Assembly (NCBI GenBank): GCA_905206365.1
Contig: CAJLHF010000043.1
Coordinates: 1-17,739, forward strand
DNA from: an uncultured Sutterella sp.
GTDB lineage: Bacteria > Pseudomonadota > Gammaproteobacteria > Burkholderiales > Burkholderiaceae_F
DNA: 17,739 nucleotides
Direction: 5' to 3'
Position numbers and translations under genes: made by a program. The notes under the pieces were generated by a model. It was not told where the DNA came from and made no database searches. It saw nothing but the letters and a program-made list of their open reading frames with translations. Position 1 is the stretch's first letter, and each line of letters opens with the position of its first letter. This document shows, one piece after another, positions 1-5,784 of this stretch.

Positions 1-53
1 TCTGACGGCTCGGTAGGGAATCTCCGTCCCCTTTAGGGCGGAGAGGATGTCAA
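1..53 (+). mobile_element. 3' tail of an IS200/IS605-type TnpB element (right end / omegaRNA scaffold), partial
   Basis: The bases form a short stem, TCTCCG at 21-26 with CGGAGA at 39-44, plus an inner CCC/GGG pairing around a CTTTA loop and one bulged T. The stem is followed by GGATGTCAA ending at 53. A 'GGAATC-YCCG...AGGGCGG-GAG-GATGTCAA' arrangement is the usual look of the right end of IS605/IS1341-type elements, where the 3' end of the TnpB guide RNA is encoded. The tnpB gene would lie to the left, outside the window. If the boundary is at 53, the guide would begin near position 54. This is pattern recognition from memory; the element itself is not visible. Confidence 0.55.
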
Positions 54-364
54 GGGGAAGGCCCCGTCGGTTTTCGTCTGAAAACTGTCCTTGATTCGTC
101 AGGTTTTCAGTCCATTTGTCGACCGAAATCGTGGATTCGGAGGTTTTGCCGAGCCCGTCGCGAGTCACCTCAAACACTCGCGATTTCGTCCGACGAAAGG
201 GGAGCGGGACGATCGATCAAAAGAGGAAACGAGCGGTAGAGTGTTTCGACGGACCGAGCCGACGGAAGCGCAATCGACGCGCAATCCGACGACGCGACGG
301 ACGCTCGGTTCCCCGAATACTTCGAAAAAGACCCTTTCGCACTTTCCCTTTCAGGACAGACACC
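54..364. other. non-coding upstream region of the substrate-binding protein gene, with inverted repeats
   Basis: No convincing gene is seen: the open frames here are arginine-rich shadows without ribosome sites. Two inverted repeats stand out. CTGAAAAC (78-85) is repeated inverted as GTTTTCAG (103-110). A tighter one, TTTCGTCcGACGAAA, lies at 184-198 and has the shape of a repressor operator. No clear -35/-10 pair could be picked. Confidence 0.4.
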
Positions 365-1165
365 ATGCTTCCCACCATCGCCCGCCGCCACCTGCTTGCC
401 GCCGCCGCGACGCTGTCGCTTCTCGCGGGGCTTCCCGCCTCGGTCTCGGCCGCCGATTCGAGCGCTTCGGCCGAACCGCTCAAGGTCGGCACGAGCAGCA
501 CCTTCCCGCCCTTCGAATTCAAGGACTCGCAGTCGGGCGAACTCGTCGGCTTCGAAGTCGACCTCGTTCGCGCGATCGGCGCCAAGATGGGCCGCCCCGT
601 ACAGTTCCTCGACTTCAGTTTCGACGCGCTCCTTCCGGCCATTGTTTCGGGCTCGATCGACATGGGGGCCGCAGGCTTTGCGAAGACGCCCGAACGCCGG
701 AAGCGCGTCCTTTTTTCGGACACCTTTTATCATTCGGGAATCACCATCATCAAGCGCAAGGGCGACGCACGCATTAACGGGATCGACGACTTGGTCGGCA
801 AAACGATTTCCGTGCAGTTGGGCTCGATCAGTCACGAACGCGCGAAGCAGATCCCGAACGCCAAGGTGGTGACCTTCGACAGCGGTGCCGAAGCGATCCT
901 CAACCTCACCACGGAAAATTCCGACGCCGTCATCAATTCGCGTCCCTCGACCGACTACATGGTCGTACAACGCCCGTCGCTCGGCGAAAAGATCGAACGC
1001 TTGGAGCCGATCCGCAAATCCGAAATGGGCATGGTCGTGCGCAAGGGCAACACCGAACTCGTCGAAGCCATCAACAAAGCGCTCGCCGAAGTGAAGGCGG
1101 ACGGAACGTACGCTGCTTTGGAAAAGAAATGGTTCGGTCTGAACGACCCTGAAAACCTAAAGTAA
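365..1165 (+). CDS. ABC transporter periplasmic substrate-binding protein, amino-acid type (family 3)
   Basis: A 266-residue secreted solute-binding protein. A Sec signal peptide (Arg-Arg then a hydrophobic stretch, ending near ASVSA, about residue 29) is followed by the classic family-3 opening 'VGTSSTFPPFEF', then 'GELVGFEVDLVRAIG', 'SFDALLPAIVSGSIDMGAAGFAKTPERRKRVLFSD', and a C-terminal 'ADGTYAALEKKWFG'. These are hallmarks of the GlnH/ArtJ/HisJ group that delivers polar amino acids to an inner-membrane ABC importer. The ATG at 365 was chosen because it begins the signal peptide; the open frame runs further upstream but that part is low-complexity and arginine-rich. No permease or ATPase gene of this importer is next to it, so it is an orphan binding protein here. 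A terminator follows at 1234-1268, and a degenerate relative lies just downstream. The ligand cannot be told from the sequence. Confidence 0.92.
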   Translation: MLPTIARRHLLAAAATLSLLAGLPASVSAADSSASAEPLKVGTSSTFPPFEFKDSQSGELVGFEVDLVRAIGAKMGRPVQFLDFSFDALLPAIVSGSIDMGAAGFAKTPERRKRVLFSDTFYHSGITIIKRKGDARINGIDDLVGKTISVQLGSISHERAKQIPNAKVVTFDSGAEAILNLTTENSDAVINSRPSTDYMVVQRPSLGEKIERLEPIRKSEMGMVVRKGNTELVEAINKALAEVKADGTYAALEKKWFGLNDPENLK

Positions 1166-1233
1166 GCACCTGCTTATGTTCGTAACGTCTCGGTCCGACG
1201 GGATTCCGAGACAAAGCAAAGCCGCATGAGAAA

Positions 1234-1268
1234 CCCGGTCGGCCGGAAAGCCGCCCGGGCTTTTTTTT
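1234..1268 (+). terminator. rho-independent terminator after the substrate-binding protein gene
   Basis: The stem CCCGG-T-CGGC pairs with GCCG-C-CCGGG around a CGGAAA loop, and is followed by eight T residues at 1261-1268. It lies about 70 bases after the stop codon. Confidence 0.85.
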
Positions 1269-1404
1269 GCGTTAGCAGGTCAAGGAGCTGCCCGAACCCG
1301 CGGAGCGCTTTGCGTGCGCAGACCGTGCGTCTTTCCTTCGAGAGACGCTGACCGTCCGCTCTTGCGCCGCATCCCCTCCTCTTTTCGCCCTCTTGCGCCC
1401 TCCC

Positions 1405-1765
1405 GGGAAAACGATTTCCGTGCAACTCGGCTCCGTCGGTCACGATCGCGCAAAAGAGATTCCGGGCACGAAGGTCGTATCGACAGCGGCGCGGACGCGA
1501 TCCTCAACCTCATCACGAAAAACTCGGACGTCATCCTCACGTTCCTCGACCGACTTCATGCTCGTGCAGCGCCCGTCCTCGGCCTCAAAGCCGGACCGCC
1601 TCGAACCCATCAACCAATCCGAAACGAACACGATCATCCCGAAGAACAACCCGAGCCTCTCAACGCGGTCAGTCAAGCGTTGGCGGAACTGAAACCGGAC
1701 GACGCCTACGCCGCCCTTGAAAAAAGCGGTTCGGCCGGAGCGATCCCGAGAACGGCACGAAGTAA
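1405..1765 (+). pseudogene. decayed paralogue of the substrate-binding protein (C-terminal part only, several frameshifts)
   Basis: Read across changing frames, this stretch reproduces the last 122 residues of the gene at 365-1165. It begins 'GKTISVQLGSVGHDRAKEIPGTKVV' in one frame, continues 'IDSGADAILNLITKNSDVIL' in a second, returns to 'STDFMLVQRPS...DRLEPINQSE' in the first, moves to 'LNAVSQALAELKPDDAYAALEK' in the second, and closes 'FGRSDPENGTK-stop' in a third, with TAA at 1763-1765. The matching part of the intact gene (797-1165) is 369 bases and this is 361, so small net deletions explain the shifts. The first ~144 codons (signal peptide and first lobe) are missing. The divergence is substantial, so this looks like an old, decaying tandem paralogue rather than a recent duplication. 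It should not make a functional protein. Confidence 0.85.
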
Positions 1766-1839
1766 GCGCACGCTCTCCCGACAACGTTTGAACGTCGAGC
1801 ATAGAGCCGAAATCCGGTCGAAAGCCCGTGCATGGAAAC

Positions 1840-1875
1840 AAAGCCCGGTCGACCGCAGAGGTCGACCGGGCTTTT
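1840..1875. terminator. perfect 15-bp hairpin terminator, probably bidirectional
   Basis: AAAGCCCGGTCGACC (1840-1854) and its exact reverse complement (1860-1874) flank a GCAGA loop, followed by T on the plus strand. Read on the minus strand it is followed by TTTGTTT. It would end transcription of the decayed gene on the left and of the thioredoxin-fold gene coming from the right. Confidence 0.8.
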
Positions 1876-1926
1876 GCCGGCCCTCGGAAAGGGAACGGGA
1901 AAGGGGCTCGGGGGCCTTCCTCTCTC

Positions 1927-2343
1927 TTACTTCTTCGCGGCGGCTTCGGCCTTTTCCTTTTCGGCCGCATCAATGAGAATGTCGGCGCGCTCGCGCAGGG
2001 TCGCTTCGTCGAGCGCGCCCGTGTGAACCCAGATCGGCTCGCCGTGCACGTCGTAGAACATCTGCGTGGGCATCGAGGTGATCAGGTACTTGTCGTCGAT
2101 CCCGGGATACTTGTCGATGTCGACCGTAACGAAGGCGGCGCGGTCGCCGTAGTCCTTCTGGAGCTTCTTCATGAGCGCTTCCATTTCGGGGCAGCTCGCG
2201 CACCATTCGGCGCCGAAGTCCACGACCGTAACCTTGCCCTTGACGGGGAAGGGTTCGACCCAGTCGGCGGCGAAAACGTTCGCGGAAAGACCCGCAAGGA
2301 AGGCGGCACTCGCGAGGGCGCCGATCATCTGACGACGAAACAT
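1927..2343 (-). CDS. periplasmic thioredoxin-fold protein (WCASC active site)
   Basis: A 138-residue exported thioredoxin-like protein. Signal peptide is residues 1-25 (hydrophobic core, then NVFA). The active site is W47-C48-A-S-C51-P, preceded by 'VTVVDFGAEW', with the cis-proline segment at 'SMPTQMFYD' (P92). The tail is Lys/Ala/Glu-rich. The fold and motif imply a thiol-disulfide role in the periplasm; whether it reduces or oxidises, and its partner, cannot be told. It is the last gene of the minus-strand cluster and lies 80 bases after the ABC ATPase gene. The ribosome site AGAGGAG is good, but it sits in a small palindrome (AGGAGA-T-TCTCCT, 2344-2356) abutting the ATG, which might affect translation. 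Related thioredoxin-like genes accompany FtsX/ABC genes in the Campylobacter p19 iron-uptake cluster (from memory). Confidence 0.88.
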   Translation of the reverse strand: MFRRQMIGALASAAFLAGLSANVFAADWVEPFPVKGKVTVVDFGAEWCASCPEMEALMKKLQKDYGDRAAFVTVDIDKYPGIDDKYLITSMPTQMFYDVHGEPIWVHTGALDEATLRERADILIDAAEKEKAEAAAKK

Positions 2344-2423
2344 AGGAGATTCTCCTCTTATAGGAAAAGTGGTGCCGCAGCCGACGCGATGCGAGCGGCC
2401 GCGGGAAGTGGGTTGGTCGGGTT

Positions 2424-3128
2424 TTACGCCTTCGAGGTCGTTCGGGGACGTTCCGTAAGCACCCCCTGCACCATGTCGTAGAGGCGGTTCGAAACGTCGA
2501 GACTCGTCGAATCGTGGGTCACCATAAGTACGCCCGTCCCCGCGTCGGCGAGTTTGCGGAAAATCCGCACGACGCCTTCGGCGGACTCGGTGTCAAGGCT
2601 CGACGTGGGTTCGTCGGCAACAATCAAACGCGGTTCGTTCATGAGAGCCCGCGCGATCGCCACGCGGCGCAACTCCCCGCCCGAAAGCGCGCTCGGGTAC
2701 TGGTTGGCGAGGTCCTTGAGTCCGACGGAGTCGAGAAGTTCCAAGGCCCGTCCTTCGGGCTCGGGACCGCGCGAGGCGAGGTACCAGGGCAGACGCACGT
2801 TGTCGAGCACCGTGAGGGTGGAGAGCACCCCCGCCCCCTGCGGGACGTACCCCACGGCGCGGTTGCGAAGCTCCGACGCCCCGCGGTCTTCGAGACCTTC
2901 GAGCGGCCGGTCGACGAGCGTGACGCTCCCTTCGGTCGGGCGCAGAAGGCCTACGAGGATGTTGAGCAGCGTCGACTTCCCCGAACCCGAGCGCCCGAGC
3001 AGCGTCACGAGTTCGCCCGAACGCACCGTGAGGTTCGCATGACGCAATGCCCAGAAGGGACGCCCTCCGCGTTCGTAGCGTTTGCCGACGTCGCGGGCGT
3101 CGATCAGAATCGTTTCGTTTTCGCTCAT
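2424..3128 (-). CDS. ABC transporter ATP-binding protein (LolD/MacB-type)
   Basis: A 234-residue cytoplasmic ATPase that would power the FtsX-like permease encoded just upstream. Walker A is GRSGSGKST (45-53), the Q-loop glutamine is about residue 97, the signature LSGGE is 148-152, Walker B is LIVADE (168-173), 'PTSSLD' holds the D-loop, and the switch histidine is in VTHD (about H205). The short length and the motif set fit the LolD/MacB/FtsE (type VII) branch, which drives mechanotransmission rather than substrate import through the membrane. The ATG at 3128 was chosen over the longer open frame because AGGGGAA lies just before it, and because it begins one base after the stop of the permease gene at 3130, an arrangement that suggests translational coupling. 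The substrate is unknown. Confidence 0.93.
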   Translation of the reverse strand: MSENETILIDARDVGKRYERGGRPFWALRHANLTVRSGELVTLLGRSGSGKSTLLNILVGLLRPTEGSVTLVDRPLEGLEDRGASELRNRAVGYVPQGAGVLSTLTVLDNVRLPWYLASRGPEPEGRALELLDSVGLKDLANQYPSALSGGELRRVAIARALMNEPRLIVADEPTSSLDTESAEGVVRIFRKLADAGTGVLMVTHDSTSLDVSNRLYDMVQGVLTERPRTTSKA

Positions 3129-3129
3129 C

Positions 3130-4329
3130 TCATTCCCCTTCGCGAAGCGACGTGTAGATGTCTTTGCGCCCGATGCGCCAGGCCGTGGGCAGAGTCGCAA
3201 GCGGACAGGTCACAAGACCCGCCACCGCGGAGGTCACGACCGTCCCCCAGAAGGCACCCGTAGCGGGAGAGAGGTAGGGAAGCCCGATCGCCTTTGCAAT
3301 CGACACCGAGAAGACTTCGAGGAAAAGCCACCCGAAGAGCATACCGACCACGGTACCCGCGAGACTCATGAGGAAAGACTCCGTCATCACGATCGCGATC
3401 ACCTTCGACTTCGAGGCGCCGAGCGCGCGCAGCGTCGCGAATTCCTTCTGCCGTTCGTTGAACGCGAAGAAAAAGACGACGAACATTACGAGGGCGGCCA
3501 CGAGCCACACGCCCGCCGCGGCGGAATACATGACGGTGACGATGTTTTGAAGTTTCGCCGACGTGTCGCTCATCATGTTCGAAGCGAAGATGAAGTTGAC
3601 GTTCGCCTTGAGACCCATGCGGTCGAGCACTTCGTCGGAAATGGAAATCGGGTCGACTCCGGGTTTGACACGCACGAGAATCGACGAATAGGCCTTGTCG
3701 ACTTTGTTCCCCATGTCGGGCGAAGCAAGATGCGCGATGCGGCGCGCGGCCTCCATGCTCATGAAGACCGACGAGTCGAAGCCCATGCCGGAGGGCTCCA
3801 AGCGCCCCACGATCGTGAACTTCTGGTTGTAGAACATGATTTCCGAACCGATCTCGCCGAAGATGTAGTCGCCGACGATCACTTCATTGCCGGTAAGCGG
3901 CCGGTCGACCGCCTTGCGAAGCCACGGCTCCACGACGAAGTCCGTCGACTGATCGATCCCGATCAACTGCACCTTCACCGTGCAGCACTGCGCGTCCAGG
4001 GACGAAATGAAGAGCTGGCCCGAGGCTTGTGCGACGGTCGGGATGTCCTTCACGATGTCAAGAACCGATTCGTCGATGTAGAAAGTCGAGGGTTCGGCGC
4101 GAAGAAGAACGCTTTCCATTTTCTTCCCCAAGCCCTGCGGCACGACGAGAAGGTCCGCACCCATGCGGGCGGAAAGCGAGGAGATGCCCGATTGCAGATT
4201 CGCCGAAATCATCGAGCCCGCAAAAAGCATGAAGGCGAAAATCGCCACGACGAGCGCGAGACTGAGCGATCGGAAGGGTTTCTGGGCGAGGTTCGCCGAG
4301 GCGATTCGCCGGGTGGATAAAGGCAACAT
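3130..4329 (-). CDS. FtsX/MacB-type ABC transporter permease
   Basis: A 399-residue inner-membrane permease. One membrane helix lies near the N-terminus ('LSLALVVAIFAFMLFAG'), followed by a ~220-residue periplasmic MacB-like domain, then three C-terminal helices ('AAGVWLVAALVMFVVFFFAF', 'MTESFLMSLAGTVVGMLFGWLF', 'FWGTVVTSAVAGLVTCPLA') with the cytoplasmic coupling segment 'NERQKEFATLRALGASKSKV' between the first two, typical of FtsX. The periplasmic domain carries an adjacent Cys-Cys pair ('DAQCCTVKV'). The ATG at 4329 was chosen; a further in-frame TTG upstream (4374) has no support. Together with the ATPase it forms a half-transporter pair, probably a dimer of each. Transporters of this type work on periplasmic or outer-leaflet substrates. 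The neighbours (DUF4418, thioredoxin, rhodanese) point to metal or sulfur handling, but that is inference. Confidence 0.9.
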   Translation of the reverse strand: MLPLSTRRIASANLAQKPFRSLSLALVVAIFAFMLFAGSMISANLQSGISSLSARMGADLLVVPQGLGKKMESVLLRAEPSTFYIDESVLDIVKDIPTVAQASGQLFISSLDAQCCTVKVQLIGIDQSTDFVVEPWLRKAVDRPLTGNEVIVGDYIFGEIGSEIMFYNQKFTIVGRLEPSGMGFDSSVFMSMEAARRIAHLASPDMGNKVDKAYSSILVRVKPGVDPISISDEVLDRMGLKANVNFIFASNMMSDTSAKLQNIVTVMYSAAAGVWLVAALVMFVVFFFAFNERQKEFATLRALGASKSKVIAIVMTESFLMSLAGTVVGMLFGWLFLEVFSVSIAKAIGLPYLSPATGAFWGTVVTSAVAGLVTCPLATLPTAWRIGRKDIYTSLREGE

Positions 4330-4406
4330 GAACGTGCGACTCCGAGTATCCGGTTGGAAAACCGAGCGAGGCAAGAGGCCGCGATGATCGGGAGCGGAGA
4401 TCGGGG

Positions 4407-4431
4407 CGACCGACGCAATTGTCGTCGGTCG
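4407..4431. promoter_or_regulatory. 9-bp perfect inverted repeat upstream of the FtsX/ABC genes
   Basis: CGACCGACG (4407-4415) and CGTCGGTCG (4423-4431) flank a 7-base spacer, with GGG/CCC outside extending the pairing past one bulge. It lies about 80 bases before the permease start. It could be an operator or a leader hairpin; there is no T-tract. Confidence 0.4.
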
Positions 4432-4449
4432 GCCCGTGTTTCAAAACCA

Positions 4450-4472
4450 CGGAAGGCCTCGTGTGCCTTCCG
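4450..4472 (-). terminator. possible terminator/attenuator hairpin after the DUF4418 gene
   Basis: CGGAAGGC (4450-4457) pairs perfectly with GCCTTCCG (4465-4472). Read on the minus strand the stem is followed by TGGTTTTG. It lies just beyond the stop codon at 4481 and could separate this gene from the permease gene, at least partly. Confidence 0.5.
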
Positions 4473-4480
4473 GGGGTCGA

Positions 4481-4867
4481 TCAGCGACGGCGCGAGAGTC
4501 GCCAGAAGTCCGCAAGCGCCACGAGCGCGAGAACCGCACCAGCAATCACCAGGGCGCCTTCCGTCGTCGTATGGCACTTCATGAGGGGGTTCGGGCAGGG
4601 GCCGATCACGACCGTCGCGAGCGCGATGATGAGAAGACCGAGAACGACGTTCGCGATCTGAAGACCCATTGCAACACCGCGCTCGGCAAACTGGATGAAG
4701 ACGCCCAAAAGGGCGACGCAGGCCGCCGCCGAGGCCACGGCTCGCGTCATCCAGATGCACCTCATCGGGGGCGTGGCCATGCAGTGCGGCAGCCACATAA
4801 GCGCGGCAAAGGCCGTGAGCGCGCCCAGAACGAGCATGAGAAGACCGGAGAAGAATGCGGGTTTCAT
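4481..4867 (-). CDS. DUF4418-type four-helix membrane protein with paired Cys motifs
   Basis: A 128-residue protein with about four membrane helices. Two similar segments hold its cysteines: 'PHC-x7-CIWMT' (C29, C37) and 'GPC-x6-CHTTT' in the second half, each with a Met before the Arg/Lys-Cys pair (MRC, MKC). This duplicated Pro-Cys...Met-Arg/Lys-Cys pattern and the size match what I recall of the DUF4418 family, which has no established function and is often found beside FtsX-type ABC genes. Spaced Cys/Met/His residues near helix ends make metal or haem binding conceivable, but this is inference. The ATG at 4867 has AAGGA about ten bases upstream. A terminator-like stem lies before it (4912-4945) and another after it, so it may have its own promoter. 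Confidence 0.75.
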   Translation of the reverse strand: MKPAFFSGLLMLVLGALTAFAALMWLPHCMATPPMRCIWMTRAVASAAACVALLGVFIQFAERGVAMGLQIANVVLGLLIIALATVVIGPCPNPLMKCHTTTEGALVIAGAVLALVALADFWRLSRRR

Positions 4868-4911
4868 GGGAAAAAATCCTTTTTGATTATGTGAAGGAAA
4901 GGGGCCTTGGT

Positions 4912-4945
4912 AAAAAGGGACGCGTCCCTCGGCACGTCCCCTTTT
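4912..4945 (-). terminator. terminator of the rhodanese gene
   Basis: On the minus strand AAAAGGGGACG (4945-4935) pairs with CGTCCCTTTTT (4922-4912), with one G-T pair, and ends in a run of five T. Within it GGGACGCGTCCC (4917-4928) is itself a perfect palindrome. It lies 28 bases after the rhodanese stop codon. Confidence 0.65.
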
Positions 4946-4972
4946 CGGGAAAAACCTGCAACCTCTTGCGGC

Positions 4973-5446
4973 TTACTTGTTGCGCGACGCCAGACCCGGG
5001 TCGCGGCGACCCGTGCCTTCGAATTCGTAGCCGTGCGAAACCCAGCCCTGGATGCCGTCGGGCATCACATAGACATTTTCATAGCCCTTGTCGATCACGA
5101 CGAGCGAGGCTTCGAAGGAGACGTTGCACATGCGATTGATGCAATAAAGGATGATGAAGGAATTCTTCTTATCCTCGGGCAGAAGCTTCGTCCAGTCTTC
5201 GATGTTCGCGTGAATGGCCCCGGGGAGGTGGCTCTTCTGATAGATCTCGTCCGGGTTGCAGTCGAGGATATACACCCCTTTCTGCCCGAGCACCTTGTGC
5301 ACGCGCGCCAGCGACAGCGGAATCGGCTGGCGCATTTCCTGAACGGTTTTCCCCTTGGGGTCGATGATCTGTTCGACCGCGTGGGCGGAAAGCGCGGTGA
5401 GCGCCAGAGCACCGGCGGTCAGGACGGAAACGAGGGCTTTTTTCAT
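4973..5446 (-). CDS. periplasmic single-domain rhodanese with atypical active-site loop
   Basis: A 157-residue exported rhodanese-fold protein. The signal peptide (MKKA, hydrophobic core, AHA at 21-23) is followed by rhodanese features: 'GVYILDCNPDEIYQKSHLPGAIHA' (the usual D-x-R-x3-E-[FY]-x3-H-[IL]-PGA region), the active-site loop 'LYCINRMCN' with catalytic C102, and 'NVYVMPDGIQGW'. In ordinary rhodaneses the loop reads C-x4-R; here the sixth position is a second cysteine (C107), and C63 stands where the CH2A Arg usually is. Such proteins carry sulfane sulfur; Sud of Wolinella is a periplasmic example serving polysulfide respiration. Being next to a sulfite-reductase-type cytochrome suggests a job in sulfur-compound respiration or detoxification. 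The start at 5446 was chosen because it begins the signal peptide; GGAGAG lies upstream. Confidence 0.88.
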   Translation of the reverse strand: MKKALVSVLTAGALALTALSAHAVEQIIDPKGKTVQEMRQPIPLSLARVHKVLGQKGVYILDCNPDEIYQKSHLPGAIHANIEDWTKLLPEDKKNSFIILYCINRMCNVSFEASLVVIDKGYENVYVMPDGIQGWVSHGYEFEGTGRRDPGLASRNK

Positions 5447-5693
5447 CTGGGGTTCTCTCCGATGGATGGGTGGCGGTCGTGCCGACGGGGACAAGACCCG
5501 CACGTCGGCTTCGGGCGCAAGGTCCGAAGGTTAAGAAAAGCCTAGCAGGAGAAGATTAAGGCTTTGTTACCGAAAACGCGTTTCGGGTATGGGGAAAACA
5601 CTGCGAAACCCTGTTTTCCCGAACGATTCGATCGGTTTCCCCGTACAAGGGAGGCTTAAGATTCCGTGCCCCTCGGGGCAACGAAAAGCAAAA
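5447..5693. other. gap between octahaem cytochrome and rhodanese genes, with tandem inverted repeats
   Basis: With the terminator at 5694-5723 this gap is about 340 bases and holds no supported gene. It contains three inverted repeats in a row: AAAGCCT (5537-5543) with AGGCTTT (5559-5565); CCGAAA-ACGCG-TTTCGG (5570-5586); and GGGAAAACA (5592-5600) with TGTTTTCCC (5612-5620). It is the natural place for the rhodanese promoter. No -35/-10 pair was convincing. Confidence 0.4.
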
Positions 5694-5730
5694 CACCCCG
5701 ACGAACCGAAATTCGTCGGGGTGCCTTTTT
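5694..5730 (-). terminator. terminator of the octahaem cytochrome gene
   Basis: CACCCCGACGAA (5694-5705) and TTCGTCGGGGTG (5712-5723) form a perfect 12-bp stem around a six-base loop. On the minus strand the stem is followed by TTTTGCTTTT, and on the plus strand by CCTTTTT, so it could work both ways. It lies about 60 bases after the reductase stop, making that gene a single transcription unit. Confidence 0.85.
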
Positions 5731-5784
5731 CGGCCTTCCGGCAAACCGGGCGGCGAACCGCCCGGTCGACTCGGACCTCAAGAA

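Noticed and set aside
116..364. Upstream extension of the substrate-binding protein frame
   Set aside because: The extension is Arg/Ser-rich and would bury the signal peptide; the ATG at 365 starts it properly.
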